A DNA stretch of 64,000 bases, from NCBI GenBank assembly GCA_003116975.1, contig BGKB01000015.1:620001-684000 (forward strand), in the 5' to 3' direction. The notes below the pieces were generated by a model. It did not search any database. It had not been told where the DNA came from and saw only the letters and a list, made by a program, of their open reading frames with translations. This document shows, piece after piece, positions 37,382 to 47,700 of the stretch. Positions within the stretch are counted from its first letter, which is position 1, and each line of letters starts with the position of its first letter. Source of the DNA: Aurantiochytrium sp. KH105. Its lineage: Eukaryota; Sar; Bigyra; Thraustochytrida; Thraustochytriidae. Made by a program: the position numbers and the translations under genes.

Positions 37382-39000
37382 GGGGTCCCCTTTCGTTACC
37401 TCAGCGCAATCGTTGATTGGATGAATGGCCTGCCCACTTTTCCTGGGGCTTTGCTGATCCTCGACGTGAAGCAGGCCCTTTCCTCATGAAACGGCCTTTC
37501 GGGCGAAGAGGAGGGCTTGAGTTTGGTACAAAGGATAAATTGCGTGCGTGCGGACAGCAGTGCTTTATTGCCCAGCGAGCGAACTTGTGAGTACCCTGCA
37601 AGACAGGGTCGGGCAGAGACGAAGAGGTAGGCCTGACGTAGCCTTGGTGCTCGCGGAGGGAATGGGAAGGGGTAAGGGGGAGAAGAAAGGGAGAGAGGGA
37701 GGGTCAAGCGAGACAAAGTAGAAAGAACACAGGCCCTGCTATCTGTCCGCAAGCCTTGGAAATGTCACAGACAGAGACCAAGCTGCGGAGCCCGAAGAGG
37801 CGTAACGCCAAGGGAAAAGTCTCGCGTTTGACCACCCCGGCGGGCCTTTCCTCTTTTGCTTGCACGGAAATACGCCCACCACCTCGCCCGAAGCGCCCGA
37901 ATCTCGCGAGAGAGCGCAGCAGTCTGCAAAGCCTCGCTGGCTGGCTGGCTAGCCTGCCTGCCCGCCTCCGAGGCGGCGCAGCCGGCTGAGCAGGCGAGGC
38001 GGTCGGCCTGTGTCACGGGCGCGCGGCGGTGTCAAGCGATGTGAGCGAGAGAGGAGAAAAGGGCGAGGAGGCCTCCCCTCTTTGCCTCGGCCGCGCGGGG
38101 CTCGGTCGGGTCTGCGCTCGCGGCGGCGCGGCGCGGCGGGCGGAGCGCAGGCGAGGCCAGGAGGGGGCAGAGAGGGAGCGAGACCCCCGCCTCTGCCGGG
38201 CGTGCGCGGAGGCCTCGCCGCGAGAGAGGGCGTGGGGCGAGGCGGGCGGCCGACTATCTGCCTGCCTGGCCGCCCGCCGGATCGATGCTCGCGGCCGGCT
38301 GGCTTGACGAGCGCCGGCGCGGGGGAGGGACTCGCGCGCGGCTGCACAGGCTGCCGCGCTGCGCCCTGCGCTGCGCGGCGCGGAGCCGGCGGCGTAGACC
38401 GAGCGAGCTCCAGGGCGGTCCTGGACTAGCCGATCGGCAGGCCTGGGCTGGGCTGGGCTGGGCTGGCTCCGCCGCGCGATGCGCAGTTCTGGTCTGCTCT
38501 GCTCTGGTCTGGTCTGCGCAGCTCTGCGCAGCTCTGTGTTGCTCTGGGAGACGCGGGCTCGTCGCGGCGGGCGGGCGAACGGGCGCCGCGCTCAGGCAGG
38601 CGCGCTCGCGCGCTCGCAGCGGCGGGGCTGCGTCGAGTTCGAATCAAATTCGAAGAGGAATTTGAATTCGCTGTCTAGCTTGTGGAGAGCGAGAGAGAGA
38701 GAGAGGGCGGCCGCCATACCACTGTGAGAAGCCGGTTTGTGCCACTTGCGCGCGTGCAAATTTCCACTTGCGCCGTCCAATATCTACTTGTGACTCGCGC
38801 ACTTCCAATATGGATCTCCTGCGTCCTGTCATGATACCAGACCCGGGAAGGATAACTGATTCTTGCTCTTACCTCTGAATCGGGTCTGGTACAGGGGAAC
38901 GGAGAGCTTAAAGAAATGAACGAGGAGTATTAAGGGGGGCCTAGTCGCCTTAAAACCCGCCAGTGTGTGCACTAATCTACGTAACCTGACTCATCCCAGT
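37382..39000. promoter_or_regulatory. upstream region of the DENN gene with CpG-rich block
   Basis: About 37990-38620 is extremely GC-rich, with GGGCT repeats (38445-38465) and CTCTG repeats (about 38495-38545). The part nearest 37382 should hold the DENN promoter. An inverted repeat follows at 38835-38891. Open frames in the CpG block are compositional and exist in all six frames. Confidence 0.35.
38835..38891. repeat. 11-bp perfect inverted repeat with 35-nt spacer
   Basis: TACCAGACCCG at 38835-38845 is the reverse complement of 38881-38891. It could be a hairpin or the end of a small element. No partner terminus was found nearby. Confidence 0.75.
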
Positions 39001-40735
39001 CGCATCATTGTTGAGAAGACTACCTTACTTACCGCCGAGCACAAGCCGAGCGTGAATTTTCTTGCCGTGGACCTTGCTGTAGAAGTGACAGGAAGGGCAG
39101 GATGGCGACCGTAAGACCGTTCACCGAGGTATAAACGACTTCAAAGGAAGCAAAAGGAGGACCAAGCAACTGAGTCTCTCGAGTAAATTCATCCTGAAGT
39201 TCTTCGTTGGCCAGCCGCGCGCAAGTAGCAGCGCAATCAGCTCGCAGCACTCGTCGTAGAGCCGAGGATGTATCGCACTCCAAAGCGGCGTGCAGGCTCG
39301 CACTCCAAAATGGCGTGCAGGTTTGTCTCGTCTTGTACCCTGCAAAAGTGGTCACCTTGGGGGATTTCGACGGCGAGGTTGGGTGAGATTTCTTCGGGAA
39401 GAAGGCCGGCTTCGGCAACGTCCCGGTATCGATGATCCCTCTCGGGAACAATACCTCGAGCGTAGCGACGCTTATTAACGCATTCGTTAGCCTCAAGCTG
39501 GAGTTCGTGGGTCCGGCCTCAAGGTTCGTGATTTGGAGAAGAAAGCCGTGATGTCGCCGTATTCATGGATGCCTCTGCATATCGAAAGCGGCCTCGACGT
39601 GTCGGGTATCGGGCATCGCGTGGACATGGTGTGGTTGAAAATGGTGAAACATGAGAATAAGCGAGAAAATGTTGGTATCCTCGCCCCAAACGACGGCTTC
39701 AGCATGCGCTTCCTCGTGCATGAACACAAGTCGCCTGGGAGATTTCCCAATGGCGTCGCTGATCATTTTTAAATTTTAGAAAAAAAAACAAGACGAGATT
39801 GCCCAGGCATGGATGCAAGGTTCGTTCTCGTCTTCGTCCCTCGACGAGGCCAAGGAAACGGTGAACGATGCTTGGGAGTTGACCTGCGATGACCTGGTCG
39901 ATGGTCTCTCCGACCGAGAGAGATCTGTACGCTTTCGCTTCCCAATCATACAATTTCACGTCTGCATGCCACGCTCTTTCTGCAAGTACGGTGTTCTCTC
40001 CACCATCGTCAGGACATGGTTTCTGAAACTTGGAGAAAATAACCACCTGCACAATACGCACGCGTTCCACTGCACGGAAACAGGTTGCGGATCGATGCGA
40101 TACGCCTGTATATGCATGCTTGCTGCGCCGTACTGCGACCAGCTCGGGGCGCCCGTCGCTCATTGACGACTATCTGCGGACTACTTGCCAGACTGACACT
40201 CGTTTCGGGTCTCCCGAGTGGACCACACTATACGAGCGGTTCGGCTATGGTGGCGACAAAGGATCCAGGGCAAGCGGAGGGCGTCGCGGGACCACTTTGT
40301 CTCGCACCCTGACCAATACCGCTTCGATCGAGGACAAAGAAACATTCCGCGAGCTGCTTCCACCTAGAAGTGGCCAAAATTAACGCAAGTTGAATGATGG
40401 TTACACGTAGGCATCACATCGTACCATCAGCGCGCCTACATTGGAGGACGAAAAGCATTTAGTCTATGTTTGCGGGACAAAGCTAATCCTTCTTGGTTCT
40501 TGCCAGTGAATCAAGTTTGAAAAACTCACTTTTGGAGAGTTCTTTTGCAACGTGAGCATTGTCGACGTCGTAAATGTGACGCGATGGTGTATTTCGTCCC
40601 TCTTCGATCATCGTGAGAGCGAAGCAAGCAAAGTGTTTGTGAGTTCGAGATGATCCGACTTGCACCCTTTGATCTAACAGTTTGTCAGAATCGGAAGAGT
40701 GCCAACAATCTTTGTCTGAACAAGTTCTAAAAGAT
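39001..40735. other. lower-GC stretch of overlapping short frames, possible decayed gene or mobile element
   Basis: The base composition drops relative to the flanking CpG-rich DNA. Short frames with protein-like content occur on both strands. On the minus strand these include 39563-39766 (with WGEDTNIFSLILMFHH), 39699-40163 and 40483-40731. On the plus strand they include 39533-39772, 39813-40166 and 40120-40383. None forms a full gene. The WGEDTNIF-type string faintly recalls a motif in some transposon-encoded proteins. The stretch could be an old degraded element or gene of unknown class, or a missed multi-exon gene. Confidence 0.3.
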
Positions 40736-41612
40736 CGCTCGCTCGCTCGCTCGCTCGCTTGCGCGCAGTCTTGACCAGCTACTTGCCGTTAACAAGTAAG
40801 TCAAGACCCCACTTTACAATTTTTTGAAGAGGATCTGGAGCCATCTCAGAGCTGCGCCCACGTTAAATCGTTGCAGGTTCAGCTTCCCATACGCTCCTTC
40901 CCCTCCCTTCTCGTCTCCTTCCCTCGCTCCTCCCCGGCAAGACGCTACCATATCTCTTTTCCCCCGCCGCCGCTGCGTCCGGCCCGCCCCCGCGCCTCCC
41001 GCGAGGCCTCGCAAACGCTCTCCGCGCAGCGCGGCGCGCCCGAGGTCTGTGGAAGGCCGGAGGTGCCCAGCTCGAGCACGTTCTGGCCGCTGCCGCCGAG
41101 GTCCCCCGAAAGAAGTACGCACGCACTCACGCGGACTGGTAGCGTTGGGCATAGGTGCAGCCTAGGCGCCCGTAACCCTCCAACGGAGGCTGGCCCGGCC
41201 GCTGGTCTTCTCTTTGGTCGCGCGACACCTTTTCGGAGCAGGGTGACAGCGAATACAAGTTGCAGTTGGCAGTGCGCTGGCGGGATGCGCACGCTGGCGC
41301 ACGCGAGCTGGCAGACCGCGCGTGCGGCAGAGCTCGATCGAAGCTGGGCGGCGCGGCGCGCGGGAGCGGCGGCGAGCGCAGGGGCGCCGCGGAGGGAGAG
41401 CGCAGGGCGGCCGGGTCTGCCTGCTCTGGCCGTAACCCCGAGGGAGAGACCGGGGGCGAAGGCACGCGCAGGAGGGAGACCACCCTCGCTCGGGGCGACA
41501 GCGTGCAGAAGCGGGCGCCTTCGGCCTTCGCGGCCTGGGCGCGGCGCGGTCCGTACGGGGCGGGGAGGAGGGACAGGCCGTGAGCGCGCAGGTCGCTCCG
41601 CGCGCGGCGAAG
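40736..41612. promoter_or_regulatory. upstream region of the GT34 gene
   Basis: Begins with a CGCT microsatellite (40736-40759). A pyrimidine-rich tract lies at about 40890-40960, followed by GC-rich sequence to the start codon. Long open frames here lack recognisable protein features. Confidence 0.4.
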
Positions 41613-42584
41613 ATGCAGAAGCCGTCTAAGCGTCACCTGGTTGGGTGCCCCGGAATAAAGACCAGGGTCGCCGTCCTGTGCGTCGTCGCCTTTCTGGTCT
41701 ACTTCTTCAAGGTGCTTGCACTCAACTCACCTATTCAGTTTCGGGATGACGCTTTAGTCCATGAATGCAGATACCTTGACCGAAATGCAGTGGCACAACG
41801 GGACGCTTCATCGCCCTGGGAAAAGAAGAAGCTTCGCATTGGCCTTCTTACCTTTTCTCATAATTCTGACCCCACCATGCTCAGACTTACGATTCGCAAC
41901 AAGCGAGAATACGCAGAACAACACGGGTATGACTTGATCGAGGCCAATGATGAGATTGATCTCAGCCGCCCGCCGGCGTGGTCAAAACTTACCTTGCTGA
42001 GCAAGTACTTACCATCCTACGATTTTATGGTTTGGATTGACCACGATGCAATCTTCATGAACATGACGATCGGCATTGAAGACCTCGTTGATGCCAACCA
42101 TGAGCTCTTTTTTGCAACAGATCAAAACGGCATTAATTCGGGCGTCTTTATTGTTCACAACTCAGATTGGACAATGTGGTGGCTGCAGGAATGCTGGAAC
42201 CAGAAATGGCTGATCAAGGGTCAGCACCTCTTCAAATACGAGCAACGCGCCATGCACTACTTGTACGGCACAGGCATTTTTATTGAGGATGCGCGCGAAC
42301 ACAATCTTCCACCGCACCCGCGCAGTGAGGAGGTTCGCGCAAAAACTGCAACGATTGATGCGTGCGCCCTCAACGCAAATGTGTGCGAGTTTATCGATGC
42401 GAGTCTAGCCCTGCGACGTGGCAATGATTGTTCCCCTGATTTCTATCGAAACGGGGATTTCATCGTTCATTTTGCTGGCAAGGGTCCGCTGTACAATCGT
42501 GTGTTTCTTACCACGCAGGCTGTCGCGGCGGCCCGGCGCCGCAACAGCATCATGCTGCCTACGCAAAATTTGTTGGATCCTTAG
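41613..42584 (+). CDS. GT34-family Golgi glycosyltransferase (GMA12/MNN10 type)
   Basis: 323 residues from ATG at 41613; the frame extends upstream without another ATG. It is a type II membrane protein: a short basic cytosolic tail, a transmembrane helix at about 16-38 (TRVAVLCVVAFLVYFFKVLA), then a lumenal catalytic domain. The domain carries KLRIGLLTFS, RNKREYAEQHGYDLI, WSKLTLL and the metal-binding DxD-type motif WIDHDAIFMN (D143, D145), followed by NSGVFIVHNSDWTMWWL and HFAGKGP. This set is characteristic of GT34 alpha-galactosyl/mannosyl/xylosyl transferases that use nucleotide sugars in the Golgi. The donor and acceptor cannot be read from the sequence. The length is typical for the family. 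Confidence 0.88.
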   Translation: MQKPSKRHLVGCPGIKTRVAVLCVVAFLVYFFKVLALNSPIQFRDDALVHECRYLDRNAVAQRDASSPWEKKKLRIGLLTFSHNSDPTMLRLTIRNKREYAEQHGYDLIEANDEIDLSRPPAWSKLTLLSKYLPSYDFMVWIDHDAIFMNMTIGIEDLVDANHELFFATDQNGINSGVFIVHNSDWTMWWLQECWNQKWLIKGQHLFKYEQRAMHYLYGTGIFIEDAREHNLPPHPRSEEVRAKTATIDACALNANVCEFIDASLALRRGNDCSPDFYRNGDFIVHFAGKGPLYNRVFLTTQAVAAARRRNSIMLPTQNLLDP

Positions 42585-43036
42585 CTTAGTTTGTCAGCCC
42601 AATTGCCTCTCTGTGAAGTTAAAAAAAAAAGAACAAAAGTAAAAAGTCCAGTCTGAGGTGCGCTCACAATTCTCGCATTTGCGCGCACATAGCGACTTGC
42701 TCAAGGGTCTACGTCTATACGCTCACGCTTATGCCTACACCTATGCCTACGTCTCTGCTTGCAGCATTTTCATGCACCAGAAAAGAAAGTTCGACCGGCG
42801 AAAATGACGATTACAAGCAAGCGAGCATGATCGAAATTTCTAGAGCTTTGCGCGCGACAAACTTGCATCAGCAGCGTGTATGAATCGATTCGCCACGGAG
42901 ATTCTTCATGGCCTGCTGATGCTGCTGATGGTGCTGCTATGACCACATCAATTTATCTATTAAGGGTCTAAGATGCTCCTAAAAGGGGCTATAAAAATGT
43001 ACCTGCGACGACGACCACACGGCGAGCGAGAGCACA

Positions 43037-43067
<31 letters not shown>

Positions 43068-43130
43068 TAGCAGCAGGGACAGCAGGAGCGGCAGAGTACA
43101 TAATTCCATTGCGAGGCCTGGCCAGAGAGA
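42585..43130. promoter_or_regulatory. region between the GT34 and AsnRS genes
   Basis: 546 bp. It contains TATGCCTAC-type repeats (about 42725-42755), CTGCTGATG repeats (about 42912-42940) and a CAG run (43034-43072) 59 bp before the AsnRS start. It presumably holds the GT34 3' end and the AsnRS promoter. Confidence 0.4.
43034..43072. repeat. CAG microsatellite
   Basis: About 12-13 CAG copies, one interrupted by TAG, in the AsnRS leader. Confidence 0.9.
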
Positions 43131-44630
43131 ATGCGTGCAGCACTCCTGCGATGTAGCGCGCTGCGCCATGACCTTGTGTCAGCGGCAGCCGCGGTTCGAC
43201 AGTCCCAACCTCGCTGTGTCTCATGGCGCAGCTCCTTGAGCACCACCAGCACCAGCGGTGAATCCACTGCGCGCCCAGATACTCGGCGTGTAAAGGACCT
43301 CCTCGCGTCGGGCGCAAAATACAAGCAGCAAACCTCCGCTGTGCGTGGATGGGTCAAGTCCGTGCGTCGCCAGAAGACGCTGAGCTTTGTCCAGGTCAGC
43401 GACGGGAGCTCATGGGAAAGCATCCAAATCGTAATCCCAACCGACCGACTGCCCGCGAACATTGGCACGGGCGCCAGCGTCTACGCTCAAGGTGTGGTGC
43501 AGCAGAGCCCTCGTGGACAGGTGGAGCTTTCTGACGCCGACGTCGATCTTATTGGTGCCTGCGATGGCGCGGAATATCCCTTGCAAAAAAAGTACCATTC
43601 CCCGGAGTTCCTGCGAGACTTCATGCACCTCCGCCCGCGCAGCAACCTCATGGGTGCCGTGCTTCGCGTCCGGAGCAAGGCAAGTCTCGAGGTCCACAAG
43701 TTTTTTGCGGAAAATGACTTTACGCAAATTCACACCCCCGTGCTGACATCTATCGACTGCGAGGGCGCAGGCGATATGTTCCCTGTCGACCAGGGTGAGC
43801 TCGCGCAAGATGGAGATCTTGGCACTTTTCTCACTGTCTCGGGCCAATTGCATCTCGAGCCTTTTGCGTGCTCGCTCTCCAAGGTGTACACCTTTGGCCC
43901 CGCCTTTCGTGCCGAGAACTCGCACACCACCAAGCACCTGAGCGAGTTCTGGATGCTCGAGCCCGAGGTAGCCTTTCACGACCTCGAGGACTCCATGGCG
44001 CTCGCAGAGAATTGCGTCAAACACATTATCGGAAACGTCGTCGATGCACACGCAGACGACCTTGATCATCTCTTTGCGCTGCACAACCAAAAGAAGGACA
44101 GCATGGGCACGGAGCGCTGGGATCTTGTGCAGCGCGCGCGAGACAAGCCCTTTTTGCACATGACTTATGACGAGGCCATCGATATCCTCGAGCAGGCAGC
44201 TAGCATTTTTTCCGACCCGGTCGTCCGTGGTATGGATCTGCAAACGGAACATGAGCGCTTTCTCGTTGACAAGTACTGCCAGGGCCAGCCCCTCTTTGTC
44301 ACACATTACCCTGCGCATTGCAAGGCATTCTATATGAAACCCTCTGAAGACCGTGCGGACCGCGTCAACTGCTTCGATCTACTCATTCCTCGAATCGGCG
44401 AGCTGGTTGGTGGTTCTGAGCGCGAGGACGACTTCGAACGCCTCGATGCGCGCGTTGGTCCTCACTCCAGAGAGCACATGCAGTGGTACCTTGATTTGCG
44501 ACGCTATGGCAGCGTGCCGCATGCTGGGTGGGGTCTCGGTTTTGAGCGCCTCGTCCAGTTCGTCACGGGCGTCTCAAACATTCGCGAAACCTCGGCCATG
44601 CCTCGCTGGGCGGGCTCTGTTACGTACTAA
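43131..44630 (+). CDS. NARS2: asparaginyl-tRNA synthetase, probably mitochondrial
   Basis: 499 residues. The N-terminus (MRAALLRCSALRHDLVSAAA) is Arg/Ala/Ser-rich with no acidic residue for its first dozen positions, typical of a mitochondrial presequence. The anticodon-binding OB fold starts near 68 (AVRGWVKSVRRQKTLSFVQV). The class II catalytic core follows. Motif 1 is in VRSKASLEVHKFFAENDFTQIHTPVL. Motif 2 is TFGPAFRAENSHTTKHLSEF (near 255). Motif 3 is GWGLGFERLVQFVTG (near 465). The AENSHT/RHL-type motif 2 and EFWMLEPE favour Asn over Asp. After motif 3 the usual IRDVIPFPR reads IRETSAMPRW, an unusual tail. It charges tRNA-Asn with asparagine. Converges on the next gene with a 159-bp gap. 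Confidence 0.88.
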   Translation: MRAALLRCSALRHDLVSAAAAVRQSQPRCVSWRSSLSTTSTSGESTARPDTRRVKDLLASGAKYKQQTSAVRGWVKSVRRQKTLSFVQVSDGSSWESIQIVIPTDRLPANIGTGASVYAQGVVQQSPRGQVELSDADVDLIGACDGAEYPLQKKYHSPEFLRDFMHLRPRSNLMGAVLRVRSKASLEVHKFFAENDFTQIHTPVLTSIDCEGAGDMFPVDQGELAQDGDLGTFLTVSGQLHLEPFACSLSKVYTFGPAFRAENSHTTKHLSEFWMLEPEVAFHDLEDSMALAENCVKHIIGNVVDAHADDLDHLFALHNQKKDSMGTERWDLVQRARDKPFLHMTYDEAIDILEQAASIFSDPVVRGMDLQTEHERFLVDKYCQGQPLFVTHYPAHCKAFYMKPSEDRADRVNCFDLLIPRIGELVGGSEREDDFERLDARVGPHSREHMQWYLDLRRYGSVPHAGWGLGFERLVQFVTGVSNIRETSAMPRWAGSVTY

Positions 44631-44789
44631 TGTGAGAGAAAACAAAAATTCATACGAGCGGCGGCTGAGGCCTTGGCCCAACGCCTGCATGTCAAAATTC
44701 TTTTACATTTTCTTTTCCTTTCTTTTCTTTTTCAAATCCATGCGAAATGCTATGGCGAGCGAGGTGGTACTGCGAAGAAATTCTTGCGC
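44631..44789. other. convergent 3' intergenic region
   Basis: 159 bp, T-rich near 44700-44740. Only 3' ends expected. Confidence 0.4.
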
Positions 44790-47700
44790 TCAAAGTATGA
44801 TCATCGATTCGTCGAATTCGCGCAAATGTGCTCGTGTAGAAGCAATGTCGGCGCCCTCTGTCTTAAGATAATGCTGTGACAGCGTGTGGTTGTACAGGTC
44901 ATCCGCGGCAACGTAATTGTCATCTCCAGGAGTACCAATCGAACCACGAAAGCAGTTGTGATCGTACGGACGGAACTCGGAGCGACTACGTGTCGTGTCG
45001 CGAAGACCACGACCCGGAACGAACCAACCAATCAACTGATCCTTGAAGTTCACTGGATGTGTGTGATTGTCCATCGGAACACCGTCATTATCCCAACGGT
45101 ATTGATTGTACCGCCACGACCAATCATACTCGGTGACAAAGTCAAAGGGTGCGTCCAGGCCCCATACTTGACCAGGTACAGTAGAGTACTGTCTCTGTTC
45201 GGGTGCATCGCGACAGTCTTCCCATTCGTTGTCGTTCGCACCTCCTTCGCACACAGCAGGAAAGAAACGTCGCTCGTACGGGACTGTGTCTGCTGCCAAA
45301 TCCGTGCCAAGCTGGTCCACACTTGTCAGAATTGATGCCAAATCGATCCCATCCTCCGTGTGACCCTCCATAATAGAGAGTTCGCTAGCGAGGCCAAGGT
45401 AGTCTGGTGTCAGCAAGCTGATAGCCACATACTTGGTTCTGCGCTGCTCCACGATCTGCGGCGGACCAATCAATTTGTCCGGGAGCGTACTGTGTACAAT
45501 ATTATCTGCAATGTTTCCGTCCTTGTAATTCGCTTTCCAAGGCTTAGCCACCACTGTCGGCACGGAGCTCGGCATCCACAAATTATTTATGTCCAGCGTT
45601 GGGTTGAGAAAGCGCGACTCTACGATTGGATCACCTTGTCCATTGATTGTTTCGTACAACCAAGGCTCCGCTTGCTCGCTCAAGACGTAGTTCTCGAGAT
45701 AGCCACTGCCATTGTATGCATTGCGGATCCACTCTTCCACGGGCATGCGATCCTCTTCGGGTGTCTGCGTAATGTTTGCCTCCTTGTCCTCCTTGCGCAC
45801 GCGCTGAATACAAATGTCGTTCGGGTCATCGTAGCCTTCCAGATACGTCGACCGATGATAATTGAGACCATAATCGACCTCTCCACTGCTGTCTTTGACA
45901 GACTCCCACATTGGCTGCATCACCGGCTCGGGAAGGATATAGTCCACCGTGGCAAAGTAGGTGCGAACCAGGACAGCTTGACCATCCGGGCGCTGCAGAA
46001 CCGTCTGATCATGCGTTTCGTTGCCATTGGGCAAGAAGACGTCGTGGATCGCGAATGGTCCGCCCGGGAAATCAGCCGTTGCCACCATGGCGACGCCCAC
46101 TTCGTTCGACTCGTCGTGCACGCTGGACCACATGACATATTTACCAGTGTCATTGTTGTAGAGAACCTTGGGACGCTCCGCGTGTAGGGCCGCTCCAGAC
46201 CAATTCCCAACACCCACAGTCTCCATCTCCGAAACCTCGACCTCGTGACCAGGTGCACCAACGATCTCCACTGTGGTCCGCGGCACGCCTCCGTCATACG
46301 AAATATTGGTAAAGTGCAGCATTGTGCCCTCGTTTCGCCAATGCTTGAAGTCGCTGGTAGAGCATGCCATGATTCCACCCCAAAGAATCGGCTCTTCATC
46401 TTGGCGCGGATTCATGTGATCGCCGTACCAATAGTAGCGCCCCGTGCTTGCATCTTCGCCGTCGTTCACACTCGCAGCGTCTTGGTCCATGCCATTGTCC
46501 CAATCGCGGCCATTGCCGCCTGCCATGGTTTTGCTGGCCGCGAGCAAATCAGGGCTCACTTCCCATCCTGGCGATGACGGTGTTTCAAGCAGCATACCGT
46601 AGTTGACCGTCCCTGAGAGCGTGTTTGCCTCAACTGCGCTCACCTCGGAGCGGAACTGATAATGCATCCCGCCGCTATTGTATACGAGCCCATGCGAGTT
46701 CATTTGGTACAGCGTCCTGCTGGACAAATGAGACTCGTGGCGCAACATTGGCGTCATTGAAGATGATGGACCAAGGGCATCCGTCTTCCAGTCCGTCTGA
46801 TCGGGTCGTGATATGCTAAGCGAGGCCGCACTCGCGCGCTCTGCTCTCGTTGCCTCGGCGTCAGACGCTGGCGTCGCATGCTCGATAATGGTCGGGCAAC
46901 GAAATCCTGCTGTATCATCGTGGCCGACAAAAATCTCGTCAAACCATGATATTGAGCCCGAGTAGCCATGAAGTCCAATGCTTGCGATATCGGAGCCCTC
47001 AAAGGAAGCGTCGAGAACGCGCTCCTCGTCATTAAGACGGATTGTATATGTGCTGGCATCCCAGTCGAGTAAAATCTCAAGTTTGTACCAGCGATGGAGT
47101 TTTGCGTGGTGATAGAACACTTGGTCAGGTGCTCCGTGATACGCTGTGCCATGAACAAAGTTTCCATCGCGAAGAGCAGTTCCAATCATGACGCTTGCGT
47201 CGGGATCTGTCGAGGCATAGAGCGCAACACCGGTGCTACGCACATCGACACTTGCGCCCATGTCAATCCGTGCTGCCTTGACATAGACGGTGACGCGATT
47301 TGGCTTGCCATCATATGGCCCGCCTGGGTGGATCGCAAATCGAGGTCCATTTGCCACAAAGGGGCTCCGGCGGCGCACGCCTGAGGCGGTCTGGGTAAAC
47401 TCTTCGACCTCGAGCCGTAGCGATGAGGACGTTCCAGCGGCTCCAGTGGTTTCGTCTACGTGTAATCGAGGACCCAGCGTCGAAAAGACATGGATCGAAC
47501 CACCCGGCGATGCATGTATCGCAGTCGCAAACGAATCGCGGTCAATCGAAACCGATTTTGCAAAGACTGCAATCCGACCTCCACCGCCGCTGCCTCGATC
47601 TCCGTCCGGAAAAGCCCCGCTCGTACCGCCAGGACCACCATCAGCCACAAGTGTATCGTTGGCTTCGACATGCAAAATGCCACCAGCAACAACAAGGATG

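Noticed and set aside
38630-38665. A possible tRNA T-arm (GTTCGAATC-like string)
   Set aside because: No acceptor, D or anticodon arm could be placed around it.
39121-39345. A possible ankyrin repeat (TPLWSAI...LLLARG) on the minus strand
   Set aside because: Only one weak match with no flanking repeats and a broken context; not enough for a call.
40871-41629. A 252-codon plus-strand frame before the GT34 start
   Set aside because: Pro/Arg/Ser-rich GC-driven frame out of register with the glycosyltransferase; it looks like promoter or leader sequence.
43410-44318. A 302-codon minus-strand frame opposite AsnRS
   Set aside because: The plus strand carries all class II synthetase motifs; this is a shadow.
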